From Aeromonas sp. FDAARGOS 1405 (GTDB lineage: Bacteria > Pseudomonadota > Gammaproteobacteria > Enterobacterales > Aeromonadaceae), in contig NZ_CP077311.1 in assembly GCF_019048265.1 (NCBI RefSeq), positions 4,349,001 through 4,413,000 of the forward strand: a DNA stretch of 64,000 bases, written 5' to 3'. Below are positions 31,220-42,500 of the stretch, in pieces; within the stretch, counting starts at the first letter, position 1; each line of letters starts with the position of its first letter. The position numbers were made by a program, and so were the translations under genes. Below the pieces are notes generated by a model, which was not told the origin of the DNA, made no database searches, and worked only from the letters and a program-made list of their open reading frames with translations.

Positions 31220-32236
31220 TCAACGCAGGGAGGTCAACAGCCACTCGGCAAACTCCCCCAGCTCGCTCTGCTGCTGCGGAAAGGCCGCCAGCCAGGGCTG
31301 CAGGCGCGCGGCGACAGCGTCCGGTCGATAGCCGCAACCCGCCAGTTCGGCCGCCAGCAGATCAAACGGGGCCGGCTCCAGAGTATCGCTAAAGAGCTGT
31401 GCCCGGGTGATGACCCCCTTCTCCACATCAAAGTGCAGCTCCACCCCGCCCCAGCTGAACCGCTCTTCCAGCAGATGGCTGAACGCCGGAGCATGGCCAT
31501 AGTTCCACTCCCAACTGCGCTGGCGGGCGAAGGTCTCGGCAAAGCCCGGCAGATCCGGCATCTGCTCCGGGGAGATATGCTCGGGCTCAACTCGCGCGCC
31601 GTAATGGTGGAAGAAGGCCTCCTGCAGCGCCTCGCTCACCTGTTGATGGTCGATCCCCGGCAGCAGCTCGCACAAATTGGCCACCCGGCTGCGCACCGAG
31701 GTGATCCCCTTGGCCGCCAGCTTCTTGGGGTCGGGGTTGAGGTAGTTGGCAAGACGGCCGAGGTCGGCGTCCAGCAGCAGGGTGCCGTGGTGAAATCCGC
31801 GATCCAGGGTCTCCCTGTAAGCCGAACCCGATACCTTGCGCTCCCCGTCCGGGGTCGCCACCAGCAAGTCGTTGCGACCGGAGGCAAAGGCCTCAATCCC
31901 CAATCGCTTGAGCCCGTCCAGCACGATGGCGGTGGAGACGCTCTTGTCATACTCCGGCTTGCCCGCCATGAAGGTGAAGCAGCTGTTGCCAAGGTCGTGG
32001 AACACGGCGCCACCCCCACTGCTGCGACGCGCCAGGGTGACCCCGTCTTCTTCCATGCGGCGGGTGTTGCACTCCTTCCACGGGTTCTGGGCACGCCCAA
32101 TCACCACGGTATTGGCGTTGCGCCAGAGGAACAGCACCCGCTGGCCGGGGTCCATCTGGCGGAAGATGCACTCCTCAACGGCCAGATTGAACAGGGGATC
32201 GTGAGAGTCGGAGACAAGCAGACGCAAGCGGGACAT
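31220..32236 (-). CDS. lplA: Lipoate-protein ligase A
   Basis: A 338-residue enzyme that activates free lipoate with ATP and attaches it to the E2 and H proteins. It has the E. coli length. The lipoyl-AMP-binding [20 protein letters not shown] (about 70-89), KVSGSAYRE with the catalytic Lys, and [11 protein letters not shown] are present. The N-terminal catalytic domain and the C-terminal accessory domain are both there. The start at 32236 ([22 protein letters not shown]) is unambiguous. It is a single-gene unit ending in the terminator at 31118. Confidence 0.95.
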   Translation of the reverse strand: MSRLRLLVSDSHDPLFNLAVEECIFRQMDPGQRVLFLWRNANTVVIGRAQNPWKECNTRRMEEDGVTLARRSSGGGAVFHDLGNSCFTFMAGKPEYDKSVSTAIVLDGLKRLGIEAFASGRNDLLVATPDGERKVSGSAYRETLDRGFHHGTLLLDADLGRLANYLNPDPKKLAAKGITSVRSRVANLCELLPGIDHQQVSEALQEAFFHHYGARVEPEHISPEQMPDLPGFAETFARQRSWEWNYGHAPAFSHLLEERFSWGGVELHFDVEKGVITRAQLFSDTLEPAPFDLLAAELAGCGYRPDAVAARLQPWLAAFPQQQSELGEFAEWLLTSLR

Positions 32237-32855
32237 AAAAAGACCTTATCCGGAACTGGGGGCAGCATGATAACACTGACGGGGTACCATCACTGAGCCA
32301 TCGCACATTAACCGATGCGCAGCAGCCGCGATACATTTGCGTCACACCTGACCGCCCCATAAAAGTATCTATTGATATAACGACACAGCCTGACGTGCAA
32401 CCACCGAGGAATCGCGGTTAAGCCGCAATCGAAACAATAAAAACGGGAGAAAATGGCTAGAATGCGACCACAGAGATAAGCCATATGGATCTCTTATTAA
32501 TCACCTGGCTTGCGAGAAACAGCATGTATATATCCAGTGTGATGAATGACAACAAAATGACTACCCAACCCACCGATGCCTCGTTGCAGAGACTTGTTCT
32601 CCCCTTGCAGGTTACAAAGAAGTGCTTGAGTCCAGCTTAGAATCTGCTGCTGTTTCACCACGACCGCGACCATGGTCCGTTCTAACGCGCAGCGAGGCAC
32701 GAGAGGTAAGGTTGATCGCTCCCCAAAAGTGGAGTTCACCCGATAATCGCGCCAATCACGGCAATGCGCGACACCACAGCCCCGGCCCTGCGGGCTGTGT
32801 GGCTAGTGCAGAGACATCAACAGACCCTGGACACAGCTCCCGAGAGAAACATTGT
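32237..32855. other. 619-bp intergenic region between lplA and the GGDEF gene
   Basis: It holds the two divergent promoters and no gene that I can support. The 80-residue minus-strand frame inside it has no ribosome site or family features. From 32700 on it is GC-rich and could be a transcribed leader. A clean hairpin, CACAGCCC (32775-32782) with GGGCTGTG (32792-32799), lies 56 bp before the GGDEF start codon. It lacks a T tract, so it is not a terminator. I did not find the conserved residues of the GEMM c-di-GMP or thiamine riboswitches. Confidence 0.5.
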
Positions 32856-35318
32856 ATGACGGAGAACGCAGCCCCTCGCCAGCACCTCAGCTGGTTTCTG
32901 CCAATGCTGGTCGGTATGGTTATCGCCACTCTGACTTCAATCCCCGTGCGAGCCCGGGAGCAAGTCATCGTCCAGTTGCCATGGCAACACCAGTTCCAGT
33001 TTGCTGGTTACTATGCGGCCATCGCCAAGGGGTTTTATCGGGAGGCCGGTCTGCAAGTGACCCTGCGCGAAGCGGATTCCCGCACCGATGTGGTCAGCGA
33101 GGTGATCTCGGGAAAGGCCCATTTTGGCATCAGCGGCAGTGATCTGCTGCTGGATCGGGCAGCCGGTCGTCCGGTAGTGGTGCTCGCCGCACTGCTGCAG
33201 CACTCGCCTCTGGTTCTGCTCACGCGGGATCGGCCAGATATTCGCAACCCGGCCGATCTGGCCAACAAGCGACTGATGCTGGAGCCAGGCTCCAACGAGC
33301 TGCTGACCTACCTTTCCCACCAGACCCGCAGCCGCGACTGGGTCACCCTCCCCTACAAAGAGGGGATACAAGCACTGCTGGCGGGCAAGGTGGATGCCAT
33401 CAGCGCCTACAGCACTACCGAGCCCTTCTATCTGCAACAAAAAGGGATCCCCTATCGGGTCTTCAGTCCGCGCACCATCGACTTCGACTTCTACGGCGAC
33501 AACCTGTTTACCTCCGAGCGGGAGCTGATCACCCGACAGGATCGGGTATACGCCTTCCAGCAGGCCAGCCTCAAGGGGTGGCGCTATGCAATGGAACACC
33601 CCGAAGAGATGATCAACCTGATCATGGCGCTGTATCCCAACGCTGCAAGTCGTGAACAGCTTGAGTTCGAGGCCCGCGAAACCAGAGAATTGATGCAACC
33701 GGACCTTATCGAACCCGGGTATATGCAACAGGAGCGCTGGCAGCAGATCGCCAAAACCTATCTGGAGGCAGGCATGCTCACGGTATTGCCAAACCTCGAC
33801 CGCTTTATCTACGACCCCACGCAGGAGCGGCTGCGCCAGCAACGGCAACTGCTCGACAAGAGCGTGGCGGTGGCCATGCTTATCACCTTTACCCTGATGA
33901 CCCTGCTCGGCATCTTCTTGCACCTCTACCTGCGCCTGCGTCAGGAGGCGCTGGATCGCCAACGGCTAACCCGCGAGCTAGCCCAGAGTGAGCAACACTA
34001 CCGCTTCGTAGCGGAGAACAGCGCCGATGTGATCTGGACCATGGATGCCGCCAGCTTGCGCTTTCGCTATATCAGTCCGGCCATCGCCTCCCTGAGCGGC
34101 TACGAGGCCCCAGAGCTGTTTGCCCTGCCCCTCAAACAGCTGCTGCCGGATGCTTCAAGACAACTGCTGCGCGAAGAGATCTCTGCCACCCTGGAAGCAT
34201 GGTTACGGGGAGAGCATGACCAGACCCGCCGCGTCATTCGCACCCAGTTGCGCCACAAGGACGGCCATCTGGTAGCGACCGAGACCATTACTACCCTTCA
34301 TGGTAACCACAAGACCCAACCGGAGGCGATCCTCGGGGTCACCCGGGATATCACCGAGCGGGCGGCGCGGGAGGAGATGATGCGCCGCCTCGCCTTCTAT
34401 GACTCCCTCACTGGCCTACCCAATCGCCGCTTGCTGCAACAACGACTCAAGGAGCTGCTGGAGCAGGAGACGCCTCGTCCATTGGCTGTGATGTTTATCG
34501 ATCTCGATCACTTCAAGCCGATAAACGATACCTTCGGCCATGAAACCGGGGATATCTTGCTCAATCTGGTGGCCGAGCGGATGAGCCACTGCGTGCGCAA
34601 ACAGGACCTGGTAGCACGGCTGGGGGGCGACGAGTTCGTTATCTTGCTGCCGGAGACTGGCGACGAAGTGCTGGCGGTGGCCGACAAGCTGCACCAGCAG
34701 TTGCGCCATCCATTCCAACTGGAGGAGCAGAAGCTGCTTATCTCCAGCAGTATCGGGCTGGCGCTCTATCCCGAGCACGGGGAGGATGCCAAAACCCTGA
34801 TGCACCACGCCGATCAGGCTATGTATCAGGCGAAGCATCGCGGCCGCGGCCGGGTCTGCCTCTTTACCCCGGGCCTTGATCCGGAACAGGGTGCCCTGCA
34901 GTGGCAACCCGGCCACGAATGCGGTCACCCGCGTATCGATGCCGAGCATCGTCAGCTGTTCGTGCTGACCAATCGGCTGCTGGAGCGGATGAAAGCTCAG
35001 CACGACAACCCTGCTCCGTTTTTGGATAGTCTTGAGAGACTGTTAGAGATGGCCCGCCATCACTTCGCTTTTGAAGAGCAGATGCTGGTGGAGATCGACT
35101 ATCGGGAACTCGCCAGTCACCGTCAGGATCACCTGCGCCTGCTCAACAAGGCAAGCCAGTTGCTCCTCGCCGCCAAAGCGGGGACGCTGGGCAACGACGA
35201 GCTGCTCAACTTCATCATTCAGGAGCTGGTGGTCGGACACATGAGTCAGGCGGATCGTCGTTACTTCCCCCAGTTCAGACCAGAACGCTGCTTGCCTATT
35301 GCGGAAGGGACCGCCTAG
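32856..35318 (+). CDS. Diguanylate cyclase: NMT1/THI5-like sensor, PAS, GGDEF, hemerythrin
   Basis: An 820-residue membrane signalling protein. A signal anchor (about 12-33) precedes an NMT1/THI5-like periplasmic binding domain (about 37-300, QVIVQLPWQHQFQFAGYYAAIAKGFYREAGL). Then come a membrane helix (about 336-356), PAS (about 380-500, YRFVAENSADVIWTMD), GGDEF (about 510-680) and a C-terminal bacteriohemerythrin (about 685-808). The active loop is intact (LGGDEF), with the inhibitory I-site RKQD five residues before it. The hemerythrin ligands are all visible: HPRIDAEH, HHFAFEE, HRQDH and HMSQAD. It probably makes c-di-GMP in response to a periplasmic ligand and to oxygen. The stop overlaps the convergent operon's stop (CTAG), leaving no room for a terminator. 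Confidence 0.9.
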   Translation: MTENAAPRQHLSWFLPMLVGMVIATLTSIPVRAREQVIVQLPWQHQFQFAGYYAAIAKGFYREAGLQVTLREADSRTDVVSEVISGKAHFGISGSDLLLDRAAGRPVVVLAALLQHSPLVLLTRDRPDIRNPADLANKRLMLEPGSNELLTYLSHQTRSRDWVTLPYKEGIQALLAGKVDAISAYSTTEPFYLQQKGIPYRVFSPRTIDFDFYGDNLFTSERELITRQDRVYAFQQASLKGWRYAMEHPEEMINLIMALYPNAASREQLEFEARETRELMQPDLIEPGYMQQERWQQIAKTYLEAGMLTVLPNLDRFIYDPTQERLRQQRQLLDKSVAVAMLITFTLMTLLGIFLHLYLRLRQEALDRQRLTRELAQSEQHYRFVAENSADVIWTMDAASLRFRYISPAIASLSGYEAPELFALPLKQLLPDASRQLLREEISATLEAWLRGEHDQTRRVIRTQLRHKDGHLVATETITTLHGNHKTQPEAILGVTRDITERAAREEMMRRLAFYDSLTGLPNRRLLQQRLKELLEQETPRPLAVMFIDLDHFKPINDTFGHETGDILLNLVAERMSHCVRKQDLVARLGGDEFVILLPETGDEVLAVADKLHQQLRHPFQLEEQKLLISSSIGLALYPEHGEDAKTLMHHADQAMYQAKHRGRGRVCLFTPGLDPEQGALQWQPGHECGHPRIDAEHRQLFVLTNRLLERMKAQHDNPAPFLDSLERLLEMARHHFAFEEQMLVEIDYRELASHRQDHLRLLNKASQLLLAAKAGTLGNDELLNFIIQELVVGHMSQADRRYFPQFRPERCLPIAEGTA

Positions 35319-36514
35319 TCTCCCCGCAGGGCGACCACGGGATCGAGGCGTACCGCCCGCAAGGCGGGAGCGACCCCGGCCAGCAGGCCAACCAGAGCGC
35401 TGCAACCGAGCGCCAGCAGCAGATAGAGAGGATGGAGGGTGAGCGGCAAGCCGGCCGCCAGCAGGGTGAGCAGCAGCTTGAGCCCGCCGAGCAGGGCCAG
35501 TCCCATGGCCCCGCCCAGCAGCGCCAGCACCACGGCTTCGAGTAGGAACAGCAATAGAATACGCCGCCGCGGACAGCCCAGCGCCATCAGCAGACCCACC
35601 TCGGGGATCCGCTCCTGCTGGGCGATGCTCATGATGCTGAAGATGCCGACCGCCCCGATCAGCAGCGAGATAATGCCGAGCCCGCCAACCGCCAGCTTGA
35701 TGATAGAGAGGATCTTGTCGAGGCTGGTCAGCATGTCCTGCTGGGAGGTGAGGGTGAAATCCTCGGCGCCGTGGCGGGCGATCAGCACCCGCCGGATCTG
35801 GGCTGTAATGTCGGCCTCCGTCTGCCCGGCGCGATAGATGACATCGATCTCCTGCAACCCCTCCTTGTTGAACAGCGCCTGGGCGTGAGCGGCGGGCAGA
35901 TAGATCATGTCGTCCAGATCAAAGCCGAGAAATTGCCCTTTGGGGGCCAATACCCCGGCCACCCGAAAACGGCGATCACCGGCGCGCAGCAGACTGCCAG
36001 GCGCATCGCCGCCGGGAAACAGCTCTGCTGCCACCTTGGCACCCAGCACCGCATAGGCACGGGGCATGGCACTGTCATCCGCGGGCAGAAAACGTCCCTG
36101 CACCAGGGTGAGCCGCCAGCCTGAGAGCGCAGCCGGACCTGTGCCCAGAATGGCGGTGCTGCGGGTCAATCCGCGGCTGCGCACCTCCCCCTGCCCCTGC
36201 ACCACCGGCAGCGCCGCCTCTACCCCTGCCAATCTGGCGAGGGCATCGGCATCCTCCAGCAGCAGGGGACGGCTGCTGGAGAGGATGCCGGGCGGGCCGC
36301 CGGCGGTTTCGGTCTTGCCCGGGGTTACGGCGATCAGCCGGGTACCAAATTGGGAGAAGCTGTCGAGCAGATAGAGCCTGAGCCCCTCGCCGATGCCGGT
36401 GAGCAGGGTCACAGAGGCGATCCCGATGGCAATGCCGAGCGCCGACAGCAGGCTGCGACTGCGCCCCGCCAGCAAGGCGCGCCAGAGCCAGAACAGCAGA
36501 TCGGCGGCGCGCAT
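35315..36514 (-). CDS. ABC transporter permease, MacB/FtsX type (second copy)
   Basis: A 399-residue permease of the MacB/LolCDE class. It has one N-terminal helix (SLLSALGIAIGIASVTLLTGIG), a large periplasmic MacB_PCD domain (about 45-240) and three C-terminal helices with the FtsX motif VGLLMALGCPRRRILLLFLLEAVVLALLGG. The start ATG at 36514 shares its A with the stop of the preceding permease (TGATG), and GGAG lies upstream. A GTG at 36529 is possible but makes a longer overlap. It is the last gene of a six-gene export operon; its partner permease is a paralogue, so the transporter is probably a heterodimer. Confidence 0.87.
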   Translation of the reverse strand: MRAADLLFWLWRALLAGRSRSLLSALGIAIGIASVTLLTGIGEGLRLYLLDSFSQFGTRLIAVTPGKTETAGGPPGILSSSRPLLLEDADALARLAGVEAALPVVQGQGEVRSRGLTRSTAILGTGPAALSGWRLTLVQGRFLPADDSAMPRAYAVLGAKVAAELFPGGDAPGSLLRAGDRRFRVAGVLAPKGQFLGFDLDDMIYLPAAHAQALFNKEGLQEIDVIYRAGQTEADITAQIRRVLIARHGAEDFTLTSQQDMLTSLDKILSIIKLAVGGLGIISLLIGAVGIFSIMSIAQQERIPEVGLLMALGCPRRRILLLFLLEAVVLALLGGAMGLALLGGLKLLLTLLAAGLPLTLHPLYLLLALGCSALVGLLAGVAPALRAVRLDPVVALRGD

Positions 36515-37728
36515 CAGCCACCGCTCCACTGCCCGCTGCGCAGGCTACTGACCGGATCTTGCCGTGCCGCCCGGGAGGCGGGCAGCCAGCTAAAAAACAG
36601 CCCGGTCAGCAGGGCCGCCGGTATGGTGCAGAAAGTAGCAAGCAGAGGAACCGCCGCCGGAAATCCGGGCCAAATCACTCCGGCGAGGGCAACCAGGGCA
36701 TAGCCCAACACAGTGCCAAACAGCGCGCCACTGCCGCTCAGCAGCAGCGCCTCCCACAAAAACAGCTGGCGGATCTGGCGGCTGTCGGCCCCCAGCGCCT
36801 TGAGCAGGCCGATCTCGCCGGTGCGCTGGCGGGTGCTGATCAGCGCCAGATTCATCATCATGATGCCCGAGACCAGCAAGCTGATGGCACCGATGCCGGC
36901 AACTGCCAGGGTGAGAGTCGAGAGAATGGTGGAGAAGGTGGCCAGCATGGCGTCACGGCGCACCACGGTCACATCGAGCACCCCGTGGCGCCCCTGCATC
37001 AGCTGCTCCAGTCGCGTGACCAGCGGGGGCACGGCTTGCCCCGCCAGCGGCTGGATCAGCAGCCGAAACAGCCCCTCGGTGTTGAACAGCCGCATGGCGC
37101 TACCGACCGGGATCAGCGCCGCCTCGGCCATATCCATCCCCAGATTGCTGCTCTGGCTGGTGAAGACCCCTACCACCCGAAAGCGGCGATTGTCAAAACG
37201 CAGCCACTGGCCGACCGGATCGACCTGACCGAACAGCTCACGGGCCACCTTGGCCCCGAGCAGGACGGCCGGGCGATCCGCTGCGGCATCCCCCGGCAGC
37301 CAGCGGCCGGAGAGCAGCTCCAGCCCGTGGGTATCACGCAGCCCGTTGCTGCTGCCAAGCAGCATGGTCTGGCGCAGCCGCGCCCCCTGCTTGGCCTCGG
37401 CAAAGCCCATCACCAGCGGCACCAGCCGCACGTTTGGCTGGTGCTGGCCAAGGTAGTGCATATCATCGAGAGTGATCTGCCGCAGACTGTTTCCGGTGAC
37501 CGGCGGCAGCCCGCCGGTGGTCTCCTTGCGGCCCGGGAACATCACCAGCAGATCCTTGCCAAGGGAACTGAACTGGTCGGCCACATAGCGCCTCGCCCCC
37601 TCTCCCAGCGCGGTGAGCAGCAGCACCGAGGTGACGCTCAGACTCACCGCCAGGATCAAGACCAGCGCCCGTGAACGCTGACGCAACAAGGCCACGGCGG
37701 CAAAGCGGATCACATCGGGGCGCCGCAT
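36514..37728 (-). CDS. ABC transporter permease, MacB/FtsX type (first copy)
   Basis: A 404-residue permease with the same plan as its neighbour. It has an N-terminal helix ([29 protein letters not shown]), a periplasmic MacB_PCD domain and three C-terminal helices ([36 protein letters not shown]). It directly follows the ATPase gene (stop and start adjacent) and overlaps the next permease by TGATG. The two permeases share layout but differ through the periplasmic domain, suggesting an old duplication. Confidence 0.87.
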   Translation of the reverse strand: MRRPDVIRFAAVALLRQRSRALVLILAVSLSVTSVLLLTALGEGARRYVADQFSSLGKDLLVMFPGRKETTGGLPPVTGNSLRQITLDDMHYLGQHQPNVRLVPLVMGFAEAKQGARLRQTMLLGSSNGLRDTHGLELLSGRWLPGDAAADRPAVLLGAKVARELFGQVDPVGQWLRFDNRRFRVVGVFTSQSSNLGMDMAEAALIPVGSAMRLFNTEGLFRLLIQPLAGQAVPPLVTRLEQLMQGRHGVLDVTVVRRDAMLATFSTILSTLTLAVAGIGAISLLVSGIMMMNLALISTRQRTGEIGLLKALGADSRQIRQLFLWEALLLSGSGALFGTVLGYALVALAGVIWPGFPAAVPLLATFCTIPAALLTGLFFSWLPASRAARQDPVSSLRSGQWSGG

Positions 37729-38418
37729 TCAGCCACCGCCGCTATCAATGTTGATGCGGCCATCGTTCATCAGGATCCGCCTGCCCGCCCGATCACCGAG
37801 GCGCGAGTCGTGGGTTACCACCACAAGCGTGATCCCCTGCTCCCGGTTGAGCTCCTCCAGCAGGGTAATCACCTCCTCCCCGGAGCGGGAGTCGAGATTG
37901 CCGGTGGGCTCGTCGGCAAGGATCAGCCGCGGCGCCATTGCCATGGCCCGGGCGATGGCTACCCGCTGACGCTGACCGCCGGAAAGCTCGGCAGGGCGGT
38001 GTCCGGCCCGGTTCTCCAGCCCCAGCTCCCCCAGTAACTGCTGGCTGCGGCGATGGCGCTCGGCGGGGGCGATCCCGCACAGCATCAGCGGCAGCTCGAC
38101 GTTTTCACGGGCGGTGAGGCGGGAGATGAGGTGAAACGACTGGAACACAAAACCGATGCGATGGCCGCGCAGCTGGGCCAACGCCGGCTCTGACAGGGTG
38201 GCGGTATCCTCCCCTCCCAGCCAGTAACGCCCCTCATCGGGCCGATCCAGCAGCCCCAGCACATTGAGCAGGGTCGATTTGCCGGAGCCCGAGGGGCCCA
38301 TCACCGCCAGATACTCCCCCTCGGCAACCCGCAGGGAAACGCGATCGAGGGCGGCCACTTCGCTCCCCCCCAGAGTGAAACGACGGCTGACGGCATCAAG
38401 GCGAATGAGATCACTCAT
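37729..38418 (-). CDS. ABC transporter ATPase, MacB/LolD type
   Basis: A 229-residue ATP-binding subunit. It has Walker [10 protein letters not shown] (about 39-47), Q-loop [20 protein letters not shown], signature [14 protein letters not shown], Walker [13 protein letters not shown] and H-loop VVVTHD. It is typical of the LolD/MacB subfamily that drives lipoprotein or periplasmic substrate transfer. ATG at 38418 overlaps the preceding adaptor gene by 8 bp; the open frame up to 38595 is not used. The ATPase is separate from its two permeases, unlike fused MacB. Confidence 0.93.
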   Translation of the reverse strand: MSDLIRLDAVSRRFTLGGSEVAALDRVSLRVAEGEYLAVMGPSGSGKSTLLNVLGLLDRPDEGRYWLGGEDTATLSEPALAQLRGHRIGFVFQSFHLISRLTARENVELPLMLCGIAPAERHRRSQQLLGELGLENRAGHRPAELSGGQRQRVAIARAMAMAPRLILADEPTGNLDSRSGEEVITLLEELNREQGITLVVVTHDSRLGDRAGRRILMNDGRINIDSGGG

Positions 38419-39550
38419 CCGCCTGCTCCATGGCGGCGCTGAAAGGGCCCTCCCCGACAATCTGTCCGGGCTGGGCGGCCAGCCGATCACCGGCGGCGAG
38501 CCCCTCGGCGACTTCAATCCAGTTCCAGTTCTCCACGCCCCAACGGGGCACCACCCGCACCAGCTTATCCCCTTCCAGCCGCAGCACACTGCCATCGTCG
38601 GCCCGGCTGCTGGCCGCTACCCGCAGCACATCGGTGGCGCGGGTCACCTCAACCTCAAGGTCGGCACTGTAGCCGATAAGCAGGGGTACATCGGTGGGCA
38701 CAGCGGTGAGCGCCGCCTCCACCTCCACGGTGCGGGCCTGCTTCTCCAGCTCCTTCACATAGGGGGCGATGCGGGTGACGGTGGCGGCAAAATCGCGCCC
38801 GGGCATAGCATCGAGCAGTACCCGGGCAGACTGGCCCACCTTGAGGCGGGCGGCATCCACCTCATCGATGGGGGCTGAGACATACAGACAGCGATCGTCG
38901 ATGAGATCGATCACCGGAGGCATGGCCACGCCGGGCGGTGAGGGGGTCATGTATTCGCCCAGCTTGCTGTTGACCTCCGCCACCACTCCGGCAAACGGCG
39001 CCAGCAGGCGGCGCTCGCTCAAGCGAGCCTCCACCTGGGCGACCTGCGCCTCGTCAACCCGCTCCTGCTGACGGGATGCCTGACAGACATAGCGGCGGGT
39101 ATCGGCCAGATTCTGGGCCTGCTCGGCGAGGGTGCGGGAGGTGAGGTTTTTGGCCAGCAAGGTGGCCAGCCGGTTGGCCTCCCGCTCGTAGTAGGCCGCC
39201 TCGCTGCAACGCTCCTCGCGCTGGGTCTTGCCAAGGGCCTGCTGGGCGCGGGCCCGGGCGAGATCGGCGTGAATATCGTCGCTCCAGAGGGTCAGCAGCA
39301 GATCTCCCTGCGCAACTCTCTCCCCAGCCTTGGCAGAGATCTGCTCCACCACGCCGCCACCGGGCAGACTGAGCCCGGCCCGCTGGCACGACTTGATGGT
39401 GCCAGCCCGGGTGTTGACCACAGTGACCAGCACATCCCCCCGCCCAACCTCTGCCAGCCTGATCGGCGTCGGCTGCGGTCGCCACCACCATGCTGCCGCA
39501 GCCACCGCTAGCACGGCGCCACTTCCCCACCACAACCAACCTCTCTTCAT
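38411..39550 (-). CDS. Periplasmic adaptor (membrane fusion) protein of the ABC module
   Basis: A 379-residue HlyD/MacA-like adaptor. An N-terminal anchor (WLWWGSGAVLAVAAAAWWW) leads into a lipoyl-type half-motif (GGGVVEQISAKAGERVAQGDLLLTLW) and an alpha-helical hairpin (about 90-190, Arg/Glu/Ala rich). A second lipoyl half (LLAPFAGVVAEVNSKLGEYMTPS) and beta-barrel domains follow. It directly precedes the ATPase and the two permeases, as macA precedes macB. The ATG at 39550 has AAAGGA 8 nt upstream. It probably links the permeases to an outer-membrane channel encoded elsewhere; no TolC gene is in the window. Confidence 0.87.
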   Translation of the reverse strand: MKRGWLWWGSGAVLAVAAAAWWWRPQPTPIRLAEVGRGDVLVTVVNTRAGTIKSCQRAGLSLPGGGVVEQISAKAGERVAQGDLLLTLWSDDIHADLARARAQQALGKTQREERCSEAAYYEREANRLATLLAKNLTSRTLAEQAQNLADTRRYVCQASRQQERVDEAQVAQVEARLSERRLLAPFAGVVAEVNSKLGEYMTPSPPGVAMPPVIDLIDDRCLYVSAPIDEVDAARLKVGQSARVLLDAMPGRDFAATVTRIAPYVKELEKQARTVEVEAALTAVPTDVPLLIGYSADLEVEVTRATDVLRVAASSRADDGSVLRLEGDKLVRVVPRWGVENWNWIEVAEGLAAGDRLAAQPGQIVGEGPFSAAMEQADE

Positions 39551-39577
39551 CGCGCATCCTTTCGCTAGTGACTCCCG

Positions 39578-42500
39578 TCATGAGCGTCGGGAGAGCAGGG
39601 CATAATAGAGCAAGGGTATCACCACCAGGGTGAGCAAAGTGGAGACCAGGATCCCGAAAATCAGGCTGATGGCCAGTCCGTTGAAGATGGGATCATCGAG
39701 GATAAACAAAGCCCCGATCATCGCCGCCAGCGCCGTCAGCATGATGGGTTTGGCCCGCACCTGCGCCGCTTCGATCACCGCCTGCTCGAACGCCACTCCG
39801 GCGCTGCGCTGCTGCTCGATAAAGTCCACCAGCAGGATGCTGTTGCGTACGATGATCCCGGCCAAGGCGATCATCCCGATCATCGAGGTAGCGGTAAACT
39901 GGGCCCCCAACAGGGCGTGGCCCGGCATCACCCCTATGATGGTGAGCGGAATCGGGGCCATGATGATGAGTGGCACCAGATAGGAGTGGAACTGGGCCAC
40001 CACCAGCAGATAGATGAGGATCATCCCCACCCCGTAGGCGATGCCCATATCGCGGAAGGTCTCGTAGGTGATCTTCCACTCCCCGTCCCACAACAGCGCC
40101 ACCTCTCCTAGTTTATCCGGCTGCTGTACGTAATATTGGGGCAGGTCGATATCGGCACCGGCGGCAAACATGCCGTAGAGCGGGCTGTCGGTGTGGCCAC
40201 CCATGTCGGCCACCACCATCACCATGGGCTGCATGTTCTTGTGCATGATATAGCTGGGGGCCACCTCATCACGGCGACTCACCAGCTCGGAGACCCGCAC
40301 CAGCTGACCGCTCTGGCTGCGCACCTTGAGGGCCAGCACAGCCGCCAGATCCCGTTTGTCACCGGGGGCCAGTTCGATGCGGATCGGCACCGGATACTTG
40401 GCGCCGTGACCCTGCAGCCAGCTGGCATCCTGATAACCCACCCCGCCATTGAGGGTGTTCACCAGATCCCCGAGATCGACCCCGAGCAGGGCCGCCTTGC
40501 TGCGATCCACCACCAGCCGCCACTTGGGCTGCGAGTCGGTCAGATAGATATCCACGTCCACCAGATCCGCCGTGGCCACAAAACGGGCCTGTACGGCGCG
40601 AGCGGCCGCTTCACGGGCGGCCTGAGTCGGGCCATAGACCTCGGCAACGATGGGGGACCAGACCGGCGGGCCGGGCGGCACCTCAACGACTTTCAGGTTA
40701 CCCCCTGCCGCACTGGCGATGGCCTGCAGCGGCTCCCGAACCGACTGGGCAATCTGGTGACTGCTGCGATCCCGTTCATGCTTGTCCACCAGATTGACCT
40801 GAATATCCCCCACGTTGGCGCCACTGCGGATAAAGTAGTGGCGCACCAGCCCGTTGAAATTGATGGGGGCCGCGGTGCCGGCGTAGATCTGGTAATCCTT
40901 CACCTCAGGCACCTTGGCAAGCTCTCGTCCGACCGCCAGCAGGGTGCGCTCGGTCTGCTCCAGGGTCGCCCCCTCCGGCATATCGAGCACCAGCTGAAAT
41001 TCAGATTTGTTGTCAAAGGGAAGCATCTTGAGCACCACCCACTGCACCACCGGCATGGCGGTGGCCGCCCCGATCAGCAGCAACACCGCCAGCCAGAGCT
41101 TGCGTCTGGCCTTCTTGGCGCCATCACCGATCAGAAAAGGGGTCATCAGCCGGTGAAAGAGACCAGCCTTGGCCTCGCCGTGGGCACCGTGCACCTCACC
41201 CTTGAGCAAATGGCTCGCCAGCCAGGGGGAGAAGATAAAGGCCACCAGCAGGGAGATAAGCATCCCCATGCTGGCATTGATGGGGATGGGGCTCATGTAA
41301 GGGCCCATCAGCCCGCTGACAAAGGCCATCGGCAGCAGGGCCGCGATGACGGTCAGGGTCGCCAGTATGGTCGGCCCCCCCACCTCGTCCACCGCCCCCG
41401 GAATAAGCTCCTTGAGCGCCCCCTTGCCCAAACCGCGATGGCGGTGGATGTTCTCCACCACGACTATGGCGTCATCCACCAAGATGCCGATGGAGAAGAT
41501 CAGCGCGAACAGCGACACCCGGTTGAGGGTAAAGCCCCACGCCCAGCTGGCAAACAGGGTCAGCGCCAGGGTGATAACGATGGCAACGCCCACTACCAGC
41601 GCCTCGCGCCAACCCATGCTCACCAGCACCAGCAGCACCACCGCCGTGGTGGCAAAAATCAGCTTGCCGATCAGGGTGTTGGATTTGGTCTCGGCGGTAA
41701 CGCCGTAGTCCCGGGTCACCGTCACCTCGACCCCAGCAGGGATGAGCCGGTTCTGCAAACTCTCGACCCGCGCCTCCACCCGCTTGGCCACCTCGACCGC
41801 GTTCTGGCCCGGCTGCTTGCCGATGGCCAGGGTCACCGCCGGATAACTGGCCTGCCCCAGCCCCATCCAGCTGCGTTTGGTCGGGGTCTCCTGACCCAGA
41901 TAGACCTTGGCCACCTCCCCCAGATAGACCGGCTTGCCGTCGTGCAGCCCCACCACCAGCTCTCTAGCCTCCTGCTCACTTTGCAGGAACTGCCCCACCT
42001 GCACCTTAATCTCACTGTTGTTCTGCTCGATAGCCTGTGTGGTGCCTACCTGATTGGCGGCCGCCAGTCGCTGGCTCAGATCGCCCCAGCTGATGCCGTG
42101 GGCGCTGAGGGCCGCCGGATCCGGCATCACCCGCAACACGGCACTCTGGCTGCCCAGCGTGTAAATATCGCGGGTACCGGGAATGCGCTTGAGTTCGGTC
42201 TCCAGCTCATGGGCGACCCGGGTCAGCTCGGGGGCCCCCAGTTGCTTGCTCCCCTCTTTGCTCCATAAGGTCAGACTGACGATGGGGACATCATCGATCC
42301 CCCGGGGTTTTACCAGTGGCTGACCGACTCCGATCCCCTGTGGCAGCCAATCGCGGTTGGAGTCGAGCTGGTTGTTGAGATCGACGATGGCCTGCTCGCG
42401 GCTTACCCCCACCTTGAACACCACCACCAGCAGGGCGCCATCGGGTTGGGAAAAAGAGTAGAGGGTATCAATTCCCTTTATCTGGGAGACCACCTGCTCG

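Noticed and set aside
32497..32739. 80-codon minus-strand ORF before the GGDEF gene
   Set aside because: No start signal, no family features, and it overlaps the presumed promoter and leader.
40136..42268. Long plus-strand open frame opposite the RND pump gene
   Set aside because: It is a His/Gln/Arg-rich shadow frame caused by high GC; the minus strand encodes a full RND pump with all motifs.
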